Below, piece by piece: positions 40,353-53,885 of a stretch of DNA of 64,000 nucleotides (position 1 is the stretch's first letter; the number at the start of each line of letters is the position of its first letter). This DNA is from Botryotinia globosa (Eukaryota > Ascomycota > Leotiomycetes > Helotiales > Sclerotiniaceae). The stretch spans positions 124,001 through 188,000 of the forward strand of contig RCSZ01000022.1 of NCBI GenBank assembly GCA_014898425.1, given 5' to 3'. The notes beneath the pieces are model-generated. The model was not told the origin of the DNA. It worked only from the letters and a program-made list of their open reading frames with translations, and did not search any database. The position numbers were made by a program, and so were the translations under genes.

Positions 40353-40480
40353 TACATTATCAGAGGAAAGTTTCAATTCCTTGTATTAACAATTATATAA
40401 CTAGAATTATTGAAGATATGTATAATAAAGCTTTTGTTAAATATTTAGAAAAAGATGAGTTATTACTATTGAGATGTAAT
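40353..40480 (+). pseudogene. Ty3/gypsy reverse transcriptase relic, 3' part
   Basis: Directly past copy E the sequence reads G-K-F-Q-F-L-V-L, allowing one frameshift, matching the gypsy block G-x-F-x-F-L-V-M-P-F-G-L. About 30 codons later Y-Y-Y-stop-D-V-I-L-I matches Y-L-D-D-V-L-I-Y with a codon lost. It is the continuation of 33960-34263. Downstream RNase H and integrase could not be recognised. Confidence 0.55.
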
Positions 40481-43359
40481 TCTTATCAATTGTAAGTAAG
40501 CATTATTATTCGATAATTTATTAAGAATTGTTGTGATTGAAAGAATATGAATTTTTTGAATATCAAGCATGAAGCTTTATTCACTATGCTCAAGATATCT
40601 TTCTATTTTTGATAAAATATAATTATCATCATTTTCTGAAGACTAAATAGTTATAATGTAATATCAATTAGTATTCATCGTTTTGTTGAGAAATCATACT
40701 TTATTTCTACTTTCATTCAATCCAAATATTATTATAGAAGAAACAATCCAATTTTTACTTATAAATATATGAAAATTTTATAGATTATACAATATTGTTA
40801 TTTTTAATAGAGAATTTTGATTTCGTGATGAGATTACATAATGTTACCATTGAATATCTATTACATATGATATCTGAATTTTTAATGACTTTTTATTGTA
40901 TATCCAATAAATAATTTGATATTATTAGTACAAATATAAAATGTCATCTTGAAATAAATGTATATATTATATCCGTAAGATAATTAATTGTAATCGAATT
41001 TGCTTTTGATAATGTTTTATCTTTCTTCATACCTAAAATCTATGATATTTACATAAATTTTAATATACTTTTCAAAAGATTGAAGGATTATGTTATCAAA
41101 AGCAGGTCAATGAAAATACAATTGTCAATTTTATAATGAGGATAAACAATACTTGAAATTAAAAATAAATTGATTACATTGTTTTCAAACATGAAGAAAT
41201 AAATTTGTAAATAAGAAAAAACAATTATACTTTGAGTATTGTATGAATAATAAGACTTTTTTTTGGCTTGAAAATATCAAGATATGTAAATTATATAGAA
41301 AATTCAACATTAAAAATGACAGATCTCAATAGATTTATAGATTTATAGATTTATAGATTTATAGATTTATAGATTTATAGATTTATAGATTTATAGATTT
41401 ATAGATTTATAGATTTATAGATTTATAGATTTATAGATTAATAGATTAGGTTTCGACATACAATTTTATTACTTTCAGATTTCTATATTATTTCTAAATC
41501 TAGTATAAAAAAAACCTGTATTTGGATCGAACTTTGAAATTCAATTTATAATATCACTTTATGCTTTTATTCATGGAAATTGAATGTATTTTTGGATCTG
41601 TTTATTTATGATCAAATATTTCCAAGTCTATTGATGGATTTATCGTTAAGGATTCGACGAATTTTTTTTTTCTTTATTGATTGATGAAGTTTGATGATGC
41701 ATCGAAGTAATATTTATGAATCTGATTGATTATTTTCAAAAGAGGAAAAGAATTTGAAAAATAAACTTTGAGTTTGATCAAACTATATTGGATTTCTTTA
41801 TTTTTGATATTTTGATATTTTGTTTATGTGTTTTCAGAGAATCTCTGAAAAATAACGAATCTAGAAAGTAATTTAGATATCTTGATAATCTGAATAGAAA
41901 TTCTGAATAATATTCCGATTGTATTCTCATACTATTCAGTATTGAATGAAAATATAATATTTGAATTATAGTCTTTATTAGATATAGTATATATATTCTT
42001 AATCCCATAGAAGTGTTATAATTAGTCAACTTTGATAATTATATTTTACAGAGTTTAAAAATTTAGATTCAAATCTTAATAATCGAGTTTTTTGATTATA
42101 TTCTATTAGTTTTGTAACTGGGTTTTGAAAGATCTTTAGTTTGAAAAAAAAAAAAAGTATAAATCAATATTACAAGATTATTAATAATATTTGAAAATAT
42201 TCTTGAATCAAAAACATTAGTATCCAAAAAAAAAATATAAGTTGGAACTAAATAGAGTTTATTATTAATCACATTATATATTATATTATGATTTGGAATA
42301 TCAATATGTTATTCGAAATTCAATAAATTTTATATATTCAAAATTGTTATCTTGATAGATTATTTTTATAGATATAGAATTCGAAAATTCTTCTAATTTG
42401 ATTTATATATATCAATCCCTGAAAAAATATTATAAATCAATTTATAGGGATAAAAATCTATTATTAAATATAATAAATTTTCTTTCCATTTTGATATTAA
42501 TATCCATCATAGAGTTTCTTATAATAAAATTTTTATTAAAAATCATTTTAAAATCATTTTCAATATAATTTGAGAATAATATTCTCTCTTAGATTTTCAA
42601 TCAAATATAATACTATTATCATATAGGAATTTGAATATTATTTAGTAACTGAGAAATTATTGAAATACTATTCTACTAATATTAAAAATATTATAAAAAC
42701 ATTATTTTAATAATATTAAAATTATATTATCCGGGTTTTATATCCTTGTTTCTTTTGTTAAGGTACAGAATATAATTTATATCAATTTATAAAGTATAAT
42801 GTTATTAAAATTCTTTAAAATAATAATAAAACATAACTCATTATTGAATATAAATCAATAAGAATCTATTGTTTCTTCTAGTATTACATTACATGATAAT
42901 TTTAATAAATTTTTAAATATAATTTAGAAAATCAAATATTATATATGAACTACATAATTGTTAATCATTCAATCGTAAATTTATAGATTCAAAATTATAC
43001 ATAGAAAAGAAAAATCTAATATTTTTAATTTATTGTCAGAAAATTGCTTAATTGGTATAGATATAAAAATTAAAAAGAAGATGTCAAATTATTTTTATAT
43101 AATAAATACCAAATTTATATATCTAGATTCTATAATTTTGATATACTATATAAAACTTCATTTTATGTGATATACTATTGCTTATTTCTTTATAATATAA
43201 CTTTTGGAGTTTAGTTTTATTAATATTGATATAATAATATTGATAATAGATATTAATTCTATATAATTGAATTTTGAAAAAAATCGTTTTAAGAGATTTC
43301 TATTAAATCTAGCTTTCAGGTGATTATATACAAATAGTATTAAATATTAAATATATATT
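40481..43359. other. AT-rich region with one minisatellite, otherwise unassigned
   Basis: Probably contains the remainder of the gypsy relic, but no motif is readable. It includes the minisatellite at 41331-41448 and an 83-codon minus-strand frame (41778-42029) that I do not recognise and doubt. Confidence 0.35.
41331..41448. repeat. 9-bp minisatellite, unit AGATTTATA
   Basis: Thirteen almost perfect units. It has the same 9-bp period and AGATTT core as the arrays at 9111 and 45930. Confidence 0.95.
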
Positions 43360-44010
43360 AAAAATTCTTTTAATTAAAAGTTATTAAATTTGATTATCAA
43401 ATTCAATATATAATTCGAGATATATTAAAATATATTTTGGAATTGAAATCTTTTTATATAAAAAATCAAAGTCTGTAAAGAAAGCAAAGTTTATAAAGAT
43501 ATTAATAAAAAATCGAATAAGTTATTTTTATTAGTTTTTCTTATTAAAAGAAAAGATTTTGAATTTGAAATCTCTAGACAAACTATAATATTTACTTAAT
43601 TTTGATATAGTAATTGATTTCAAAGGATTTTTCTATTTCAATCTTTTAAATACTATTTACTATAATATAGAAAACTATGAAATTATAATAAAATAAAATC
43701 TAATCAAATAAAAATTTATAAACTCAAAATCTGTTTTAGATGATTTAATATAAAAAGATCAATATTCAATTGAAATTCGAATATTGATATTCTATTATAA
43801 TAGATAATTGATTACAATTTCATTGAAAATTCATTTAATATTATTTGTATAAATGTAATTATAAAATTTTAATCAATAGTTTTTATATTTAATTTTCAAT
43901 AAATATAAAGAGAATTACTCTTTTTAATAGTATTTGTATGAAGTCTATTTTTCTATATATAGATGACTTTTTGAATAAAATAAAATATAGATATCTAGAA
44001 TCGAAAAATA
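43360..44010 (+). pseudogene. Probable second Ty3/gypsy reverse transcriptase relic
   Basis: Near 43530-43570 the reading F-L-I-K-R-K-D-F-E-F-E-I resembles F-V-K-K-K-D-G-S-L-R-x-C. Near 43615-43690 G-F-F-Y-F-N-L-L-N-T-I-Y-Y-N-I resembles F-x-Y-F-T-K-L-D-L-x-N-A-Y-x-x-I-R-I. At about 43950-43975 I-F-L-Y-I-D-D-F-L-N resembles V-V-Y-L-D-D-I-L-I-Y-S. Order and spacing suit a gypsy RT. The matches are weak individually and the frame is broken, so this is tentative. A copia element cannot be excluded from the Y-x-D-D alone. Confidence 0.45.
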
Positions 44011-45896
44011 GGTAAATCTTATATTTTTTATATTCTTCTCAAATCAATATTGTAATAATCTTCCTATATTATATAATCTGGTTGATTATTTATATCGAAA
44101 TCAAAATTTGAAAAGCATTTATTGAAAAACTATTACATAATTATTTATTGGAATTGTTGAGTTTCACCGAAAAATCACTTTTAGACTAATTATATTAAGG
44201 TTATTATAATATATAGTTCTTTCAAATTCTAATATAATTAATTCCAATAATCTGAGTATTAGAATATGAAATAAGATAATGAAAAAGTCAATTCTTTTTC
44301 TACTTATATTTTCATAATTTTCAAAGTTAGTTTATAATGTTAATTGATATTTTTTTCAATTAACATTATTTTCCAGTTTTCTAATTTGAAAAATTCAGTA
44401 ATTTAGATTTATGTATATAAATTTATTATATATAATGATAGAAGATAAAAGAATAATCATTAAATTTATATACCAAAATTGTAAAATTTTCAAAATATAA
44501 ATATAAGAATCAAAGTATAATGCTTTGATTGATATATTATTGTATTTAAAATCAATATTCTAAATCCAGTATATTATATAAATCAAATATCATATTTTCA
44601 TTGAATATTATATGATACAAGATTAACATATGAAAATATAAAACGATATGAAAATTGTATAGAAAAATATAAACATGATATTAAAATGATTACAAAAATA
44701 TTGTTATCATTTCTCATTTATACTATTTGAAAAAAAGAATTACAAGAAGATAATTAGATTTCAAATTCTTAAATCTTTATCTAAAAAAATGAATCAGATA
44801 TTTGATTTTTAAATCTTTTTATATATAATATATTATTCTAAACTTTGATTAAGTTTAATCAATTATTTTTAATTGATTTTTTGAAAGGATTGATATTATT
44901 ATTGAAACCATTTTAAAGCTATCATTTTCAAATAGATATTTAAACTTATTTAATAAAGTGTTTATATTATTAAAATTCAAAATTCTTTTCTCAATTGATC
45001 TTTTTTGATGGAAATCTCAAAGTTATTTAGATCTTGTTATTATTCAATAAAATAATATAGGTATATATCAATCCAAATTCAAGCATTTATTCAATTTGAA
45101 TAGAAGCCTTGGTATAGTAGTTATTGATCTCAAAAATATCTAAATCTAGCAAATTTCATATATTCACTAGATTCAAAAAGATTGCTAAATGTCAAATGTT
45201 CAAAAAGCTATATAGAATGCATAATGTATCAAAAATTATTATTTGTAAATATAACAAAAGTTAAAAGTCTGAATTATTATATGTCATTTTAAGTAATAAC
45301 AAAAACTTTATAAAATTGATATTTTTTTGGAAAGTAAATTATCTATTTCTATAATTCTTTGAGAAATGAAAAATACAATTTTGAAATCAAAGACCTAAAT
45401 ATTTAGTGATTTCTATTCAATTTGAAAAAATAGATGAAATGGTTCCAGTTTCTTTTTAAAATAATTATAAGTCTTTAAAATTGAATATTTTCAGATTTCA
45501 TTATATATAATATTATTTTTATATATAATTTTTATATATAAAATTGATTTTTCTCTAATTCCCCAAAAAATCAATCTAAAAAATCTATAACTTCTTCTTA
45601 ATAAAAAAAGAAAGTTTGTTCATTTGTCAAAATGATTTCAATAATTTGATATTATATATATAAATTCAAATATTCAAATACTCAATTTCTATAGATATTG
45701 TAATTCAATATGATTGAAAAGTAATAGAAATAAAAGATTTTATTATATTTTCATTTGGTATATGATCAGTTGGGATTTGAAGTTTTCTAAAATTGATGTT
45801 TTTTGATTGACTTTTAGTTCTAATTTTATAAAGAAAATTGTAAATAGTTTTAAATTCAAAAAATCTAATAAATATATAGAATCTAAAAGATTTGAA
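44011..45896. other. AT-rich region, nothing recognised
   Basis: No gene, RNA or repeat match identified. It may contain the rest of the gypsy relic. Confidence 0.35.
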
Positions 45897-46029
45897 AAGT
45901 TTATAAAGTTTATAAAGTTTATAAAACTTATCAAATCTATCAAATCTATCAAATCTATCAAATCTATCAAATCTATCAAATCTATCAAATCTATCAAATC
46001 TATCAAATCTATTAAATCTATTAAATCCC
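45897..46029. repeat. Compound 9-bp minisatellite
   Basis: Three units of TTTATAAAG are followed by about eleven units of ATCAAATCT (reverse complement AGATTTGAT). Long frames on both strands through it (Asp-Arg-Phe, Ile-Asp-Leu and Ser-Ile-Lys repeats) arise from the period. Confidence 0.95.
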
Positions 46030-49000
46030 TGAAATCCTATGTAATTTGTAAAAATATCATACAAAAAATCTATATGACTTTAGATATATATATACTTTAT
46101 TATACTCTTTATATTTTGAATACAATCTCGATTGTTGATTTCATTTTTATATCTTTTATTTGGATTTCTAGAATCCATTTTAAGATACTCATTCAATTAA
46201 TAAATCTTTTAAAATTCAAAAGATTATATTCAATTTAGTAGAAAGATCAATTCAAAACAAAACTAAAAACTAATTTAAAGAATATATATTTTCGATTAAA
46301 TCAATCAATAAAAATATAATATATTTAAGATTCAAATAAAAAACATTTTTATTCAAAAGTCTAAGAGTTCTAGGATAAATATTACTATTATTAATTCTAT
46401 ATATTCGATAGAAAATCATATCTTGTTTTATTAAAATGGTATTTTCATTTTTATATTAACATAATGAAACCAAAATGAAAAATATTATCTCTTTAAGTTT
46501 AAATCCAATTTTATAAATAAAATTATTAAATAATTTATTATCAACAAATTCAAAATACTATGATACTTATCCATTTTTTTGATATTTGAAAATTAAATAT
46601 GTTTAAATCATCTTTGAATCAATTCATTGTGAAATCAAATTTATTGAATATAAATATATTATTTATTGAAATTAGAGATTTGCAAGTATTTGAATTACTT
46701 TTGTATTGAGAATATGTAATATAATTTTATTTATTAATAATTATAAAAAATTTCAAAAAGGAAATTTAGGTAGGTATTGCAAACTTACAAGCAAAATCAA
46801 TTTATTTCATAAAATTACTTTTTGTTCAGAATTTGATTTGAATTTTAATTTCATTCAGGTTTTGATATCATTCAAATTAAAATGGATTATATTTACATTC
46901 AATTATTGATTTAATTATTCAAATATAAGTTATAATATTAAACGAATTTTTATTAATGATATATTCAATATAAGCTTCACTACCTTTTCAATTGATTATA
47001 TAAACTTTAATAAGATTTGAATTATATAAACTTCAATATTTTAGAAAAACTATAATTTTGAAATTAGTATTATAAAAATCATATTATTTGAAAATATTCA
47101 GATTTTGATATAGTTTTTATTATTTATTAATACTATTATTATCTTTTCAATTCAAATAAATCAATTTCGATAATTTCATTCAAAGAATCTGAAGGGCTGT
47201 ATTATAATTACAATACTAAGGAAATTAAACTAATCAGATTGCTTAAATTGGGTTTGATAAAATAAAAGTTTTCGATTTTTTATATATACTTAATTAAGTA
47301 TGTAGTTTTAGTTCTTATAAACAACAAGATTATTAAGAAGATCAATCTTCAATCAAAAGCAAGATTTTATAAATTCAAATTTAATGAATAATACACTTTA
47401 TCTCTTCAATATAAGAATAATCAAACTTTTTATAGATTTCAAATACACTCTTTAGTTTTTTCAATTAATATCATGCTTTTTCTAAACAACATTTGAGTCT
47501 TATAATGATATTTGAATCATATTTTATAGATTCTTATATTCATTAAAAAATCATATATATTTAATAAAATAATTAGAAATACATAATATAAAATTAAATC
47601 ACTTATAATTTCTATAAGTATTACTCAAATCAAATAAAATTCAATGATATTATAAACTATTAAAATATTTATTCAATTTTCCATTTTCCATTTTTTTTTA
47701 AACCAAATTGAATAAAGTGAATGTAGTCAAAATTGTTGAATTGAAAAGAAAAATGCTTCTTTTTCATTACTTACTTTATTATTTATAATTCAATCAATTG
47801 ATATATTTTAATAATATAAATTGAATATATATATGATTATTAAAATTTAAAGTGAGAAATTTAATAAAATTTAAATTTTTGAAAAAGTAATTTCATTTAT
47901 TTTAAAAGTTATTAATATATTTCAAATATAGAAATTTGGAGGTTTAAATCACTTTTTTAATTTCAATCTTTGATAATTTTCTTATATCAGGAGATTTATA
48001 AAAAGGCTTTTCTCTATATAATAATTTACTTATTTTCTAACAGAATATTAGAATTCCAAGATATAAAATTGAAAATTGAAAAATATATATAGAATTTACT
48101 TTCTTTCTAAAATTACATATATTTTTATAAATCGATTAATATTGATATAATATTTCTTTTTAATTATAAATATAAATTAGATGAAACTTTGATATTATAT
48201 ATAAATTATACTAATGGATTACATTCTTTAATTATATATAATTCAATTAAGATTTGTAGAAGTTATTATTAATTTTTATATATATTATATATTCTCGATT
48301 ATTTTGTTAAATAGTTTTGATATTAGATTTTATATATATATTAGAATCAATAGATATAAATAAAATCATTAAATTGAATTTTCCCAAATGGATTTGAGTT
48401 TTAGAATATTTTTTAGAAATTTATTTTTAATAAAATCGATAATAAGATGTTTAGATTTTATTTTTATAATAAATGTTACAAAATATAAGAAAAAGAATAT
48501 CTAAATAGATGAATTCTTATATTTTTTATAAAGAAATTATATAGATTTAAATTTGAAAGAGTTAGTTTCTTTGATTTATAATGTAATTTTCATAAATAAT
48601 AGATAATTTCTTTTTCAAATCTTATATATTGTGTTTTCAATATCTTTTCGTCTTTTGAATGAAATATTTGAATTTGAATTAGAATTAAATTTCTTTTTAT
48701 TTAATATAAATAGAGTTGAATGATGGAATTACTGTTCTGATGAATTTATTTATTGGAAAAAAATAAAGGGTTTGAAAATTAAAGAATGAAAACTTTTAAT
48801 AGAAAAAAACAATTTATATATAATAAATCATTTTCAGAACGTTTATCTTAATAATTCCCAAGCTTTTCAATAATATTAATACTTTATATACAATATTTAT
48901 ATTATATTTAATCAACCTTCGAGTAACGAAAATTTCTAATAGAAATTTATCAAATTTGATAATTTACTGATTATATAATATAATGATTATACTAAAACTT

Positions 49001-49200
49001 TAATATGGATTTATTAGTATAAATTATATAGTTTTTTACCAAAAAATCAATTAAGTAATTGTTTTCAATAATAATTGAAAATCGGATCAAAGTATTATTT
49101 TAAAAGTATTATTTAATTATAATTTAAATTTATAAATTATATAAATGAAATGTCTTTTGAAATATAATTTATAAAATAATTTTCAATTCTGAAAGATCAT
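46030..49200. other. AT-rich region, mostly unassigned
   Basis: No intact gene. The stretch 47240-47600 loosely resembles the LINE RNase H region of copy D (32240-32560), including TTTTTATAGATTTCAAATACAC against TTTATATAGATTTTAAATATAT-like sequence. It may be a very old related element. The rest shows nothing recognisable. Confidence 0.3.
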
Positions 49201-49210
49201 CAAATTATAT

Positions 49211-49296
49211 CAAAATTTCGATATAATAAATAATATCATTTATTATACAAAATCAAAATTTCGATATAATAAATAATATTATTTATTATACAAAAT
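49211..49296. repeat. 43-bp direct tandem duplication with palindromic core
   Basis: Two adjacent 43-bp units start CAAAATTTCGATATAATAAA and differ at one base (C/T). The second contains a perfect palindrome built on TAATAAATAAT and its complement. Confidence 0.9.
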
Positions 49297-49844
49297 TTAG
49301 ATATTGATTTAATTTCAAGATAATTTATAAATATTTTTTTTTTTTTTTTTTTTTATAAATTTTTCAAAGGAAATCTATTTCAATATATTCTTTGTAATTT
49401 TAGTTTTTGAATTTATTGAATCTTTTCTTTTTTTTTTAAATTCGTATTTATATTATAGATTTTATATTACATATTAATAAAACTTTAATTTTTGATTTTA
49501 AAATCAATAGGATATAATCATAGAAATTAATAAATAATATCTCAAAAAAGCAAATAAAAATAAAAATATTAATATTAATCAATATTCAAAGTTAATATAA
49601 AATCAATCATAGAAATCTGCCAAAAGATAAAAGGATATATTAAATTATCAATTAAATGTACCTGATATCATAAAAAACAGTTTGTATATATATATATTGA
49701 AGATCCCTATCGACAAATTTGTTTTTTAATAATTAAATTAAATCTAATAATACCTAATAAACTTAAAGAAATAAATAGAATTTTGAGAACTGAATGAATC
49801 TATAGATAAAAACAAATACTCATTAAAGTAATTAAAACTGGATA
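49297..49844. other. AT-rich spacer
   Basis: Contains a T run at about 49336-49354. No other feature is recognised. Confidence 0.4.
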
Positions 49845-49965
49845 TAGATACCTTAAGGAAAAACTGGAAATTCTATATAATACTCCTACAATACCTCATA
49901 CTATATAATACTCAATCACGATATAGTACCTGAATTATACTCCTAATTGAATATAATACACATAC
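49845..49965 (+). repeat. Dispersed repeat family T, copy 2
   Basis: Partner of 24940-25055 in inverted orientation. The downstream ACCCCTGGTGTTCCGGAATT at about 49965-49985 is unusually GC-rich for this region and recalls the TTCCGGATCCCCTG of family S, so S and T may be parts of one element. Confidence 0.5.
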
Positions 49966-50449
49966 CCCTGGTGTTCCGGAATTATTATCAAAGTACTATT
50001 TACTAGCTCTCATAGCTACAATCTATAGACTCTAAAACTATAACAATTTCAAAATCTATAATTCAAATCTAAATAAAAATAAAAATGAAAGCTATAGGCT
50101 AAAAATATAGAGTCATTATTGATCCTCTGAAAAAAAGTGATAATATTATTTAAAAAATCAAAGAATGTATTTGAAAAAATGTAATAAAAATGGATTACTA
50201 ATCAAATTTGATATTATATTATTATTTCTTATATCAAAATTTTGATGGAAGTATTATAGATTTAATAAATGCAAAATCATTGTATATAAATATACTCTTA
50301 TAAATAAATAATTTCTAAAATTTGAATAGCTTAAATTATCTATATTATATAATGTTATAATTAATTATACTAAGACTTTTATAATATGCTTATATCGAAT
50401 GATAATTTTAATATAATTTCAATATAATTTCAAAATAATTTTATTTAAG

Positions 50450-50665
50450 GCTTTTTTCCCTAAGTATATGATTGAGTATATTATTAGTAATGTATAAAAG
50501 TTTGAGTACTATTCAGAGGTGTAGGAACTACAAAAATATCGTTTAGAGATTCGGGGATTATAGAAATGTTACTATATTAATACTGATATTATTAGTACTA
50601 TAGAAATACTACTACATTAATATTACAACTATATTTTCATTATTCTACATCCCTACTTGTTCTAT
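50450..50665 (-). repeat. Dispersed repeat family S, copy 2
   Basis: Partner of 18450-18640. On the minus strand it begins GAACAAGTAGGGAT and ends near TAGGGAAAAAAGCC. It is more AT-rich than copy 1, with differences mainly C-to-T and G-to-A. Confidence 0.6.
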
Positions 50666-50699
50666 TAAGGTATAAAAGAAAAAGCTTTGAGTATATCCC

Positions 50700-51130
50700 C
50701 CAACTATTATTTTAAGAAATAAAGAAAAAAACATTTTAATTTCTTTTAGTTTTTTTTTATTTTCAATAAGAACAAATATTGAAAAGGAATTAAATAATTG
50801 TAAAAAATCTAATCAATATCAATCATTGGAATATCAAAAACAAAAACTAATTAGAATTTATTATTAATAAAAATTGAATAGAAAGAATTATTTAGATTAT
50901 TTTTCAGAAAATATTATTTGTTAATAATTATAAAGATACAGTTTCCCTAGAAAATTATTTTGAGAGATTTTAAATAGTTTCTTTATTATTGTAATTATTA
51001 ATAATGAAATTTAGAACTTGATAAATTGGCTTTTTTATAACAAATTTGAGATCTTAAATTTATTGGAAAATAAAGTATGAATATATTGAATATATCTTTT
51101 TTTTTTGGAAGATGTTTTAAATAATTTTGA
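50700..51130 (-). mobile_element. LINE fragment K (3' UTR and RNase H side)
   Basis: It aligns with copy A about 1780-2300: AACAAATATTGAAAAGG, AATCTAATCAATAT, AAAACAAAAACTAA and ATTATTTAGATTATTTTTC-like blocks in the same order. Tail and remainder are missing. It may be contiguous with fragment J once copy F and its right neighbour are removed. Confidence 0.5.
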
Positions 51131-51245
51131 GATTATTAGTATATTTTATTTATCAATATAATATATATCTATAATTGATTTCTGAATAATTGTTAAATTT
51201 TGAATATACTAATTAATTATAGATATTTGTATAAGTTAATAATAA

Positions 51246-53885
51246 GAGTGGTAATAATATTATTGATATTTAATGAGTGAGTATAAAACCAACCCTAAAA
51301 GCCTTCTAAAAGATATAAGAATATATTAAGCTATAGATTGAAATTATTATATTAAAAATTAGATTATATATATAAAAATTAAAAAAGATTTTCAAATAAC
51401 TTTTTCTTTATTAATCAGAATAGAATTAGTCATATTCAAAGACTTTAAAAAGCTAAATATAATCCCACAAAATAAATTAATATAAAATCAAAAACAAATA
51501 TTCATAGAAATAATTAAAGCCGATATTTATATATATAGGTAAAAGAGGGATTGTTATTATATTTTTATTCATTGTTTTGAATAAAATGTTAGAAAGAAAG
51601 AGGTTTTTTGAAAAAGAAAGTAAAGTAACAGCGCAAAGTTCAATTTTAAATGAAATAAATATTAAAATAGAACTGAATCACTCTAAGGAATCTTATTAAG
51701 ATCAATAATTACAATATTTGAAATAACGGATAATTAAAGCCTCTCGTTACCAATATTGATAGAAATAAAAATGATTATTTGGATTATATCCTAAACTCAT
51801 TTAATAATTTATAATAAGATATTAAATATTTGAAAATCTTTTCATAGTTTTAAAATTATCTTAAATTAATATTCAAGTGAATAATTTATAATAATGTATA
51901 AAGCTGTTATATTTTGAATATCTAATAAGGATAAAGTATAATATTTTTTGTAATAAATCTAATTTAGAAGAAACTTTTTTATATAAATAAGATTTTAGAT
52001 CTTATGTATTTTTAAAATAACAAATTATTATTTTTCTTACTAATGTATTCTTGAATGCAAATTAAGCTTTTTTATTATAATAGCAATTTTATTAATAATA
52101 GATTTCAAAATATATTAGCAAATTTATGAGTTATTTAGTTTCTCTTAATCCTAGTATAGTTAAAGACTCAACGGATTTTAATATTAAAATCCATCGAGCA
52201 TTTCAACCAATGAAAAAAAGTTGTTATAAAAAATTCGATATATTATCATGTAAATATTGAATTCTTAATATGTTGAAGAGCAAGAATTGTGAGAAGTATT
52301 ATATATATAAAAGTATTTTTATTAATGATAATCTGATATATTTAAAGTTTGTATGATATAATGAATTGGATATAGATTTTATCATAAAACATTGAATATT
52401 ATATTGATATTAATAAAAGTTTTATTTAATTTTTGAAATGTTCAAGTCATTGAAACTAAGTATTAGAAAATATTTCTCTCTTTTCCTGTAAATCTTTCAA
52501 ACTATTTTAAATAAAAAAATTAATATTTCAATTAGAATTAGAAAAGCTTATGTTTACTTTGAAATTAAAACTTAATAGATCATAAAAAGGAAGTCAATTT
52601 GTATATATATTCATATATGTATAATAATAATTTTATTATATTTATATTTAGAAAAGAGTATTAGGAATATACAGATAATCAATATTTCCGCTTCTGACAA
52701 ATTAATAATCATATCGATAAGTTTTTATTGAATTTTTTTCATTTTATAAATAGTTTTAAATTTATTTGTGTTAAGCAAAATATTATTGTTTTTTATATTA
52801 TGGGGTAACAGAATATTTATTGTGATTGGTTTTAAATAAATCTTGATAATCAATGTATCAAAAGAATATAATATAATCTTTATCTATTGAATTTCTATAT
52901 CTATTCTTTGATTATAATAAATGTGAAAAGAGATTTGTTTATATTAAATTAAGATATAATTCTCTAATATTCTAAATGTTATACATTTTTTTTTCAATAA
53001 ACCAAAGACAATACTTGATACCAAAGAATAGAAAAAAATCCAAAATATTTTGATAAATCAAACTATTTTAATAGTTTTATTAATGTGTTCATTGATTTTA
53101 CAATTTAAAGATTCTATGTAGATTGGATATTCTTTGATTTGTATATAATTTATTCATAATAAAAAAATTGTTAACTACTATTATTTTATTATTCAAGTTG
53201 ATCAATAAAATAGAAATTTGTGTAATTATGTCATTATATCTAATCTTAAGAATAATTAACAATATAACATTTGATATTTATAGAACTTTTCATTAATTGT
53301 ATTCATTGAAATATAGATTGTGAATATTATTGTTTATTAAAATGAATTTTAGTTTGTAATTTTGAATATTAGATTTAGAATATGAACTGAAAAGAAAATC
53401 TTAATAACTCTTAAAAATCTCTTTTATAAAGAATATGAGGAGTTTATTGAATTGAAAAATAGATTTATATCTTATAAATGATCTTAAATTACAATATTAA
53501 ATATAAACCATAATAGAGTTTTTACTTAATATAAAATTAGCAAAAGTCTTTTCAAATAGTATAATTTAAAATCTATGATAAATTATAATATTTTTAAAAC
53601 TATTAATATTATTAGATTTTAGTACTTTTAGAGAGATTTTAGAATCAATAATAAATACAACATAATCAAAGAGTTAAACGTAAATTTTTGGAAAGGTGAA
53701 GAAAAAAATAATGATAAAGTTATCTATAAAATCTATAAATTTCTTTATGAAGTTTATATTAACAGTGTTTATGTAAATTATAATCAAAACATAAGATTAT
53801 AATAATCATATATTCATATTTAATATTATATTTAAAGATATTAAACTACCTTTTATGAAAATTTAATATAAAATAAATTTTGAAA
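51246..53885 (-). mobile_element. Tad1-like LINE, copy F, internally deleted
   Basis: The tail (GTGGTAATAATATTATTGAT on the plus strand) starts at about 51246 and the 3' UTR with TAAAACCAACCCTAAAAG follows. Alignment runs to copy A position about 2490, then at about 52280 jumps to copy A position about 6240, losing roughly 3.7 kb that includes the whole RT (735 bp of that span in A is the insertion). The remainder follows endonuclease and ORF1 sequence to about 53885, where it stops before reaching the head. Both its missing head and its deletion are unlike the full-length copies. Confidence 0.65.

Noticed and set aside
41778..42029. 83-codon minus-strand frame
   Set aside because: No recognisable domain, no homologous frame elsewhere in the window, and composition-driven amino acid use; not supported as a gene.
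45705..46238. Three overlapping frames (Asp-Arg-Phe, Ile-Asp-Leu and Ser-Ile-Lys repeats)
   Set aside because: All arise from the compound 9-bp minisatellite at 45897-46029 and are open on both strands at once.
46706..46909. 67-codon plus-strand frame
   Set aside because: Isolated, unrecognised, and of a length expected by chance in this region.
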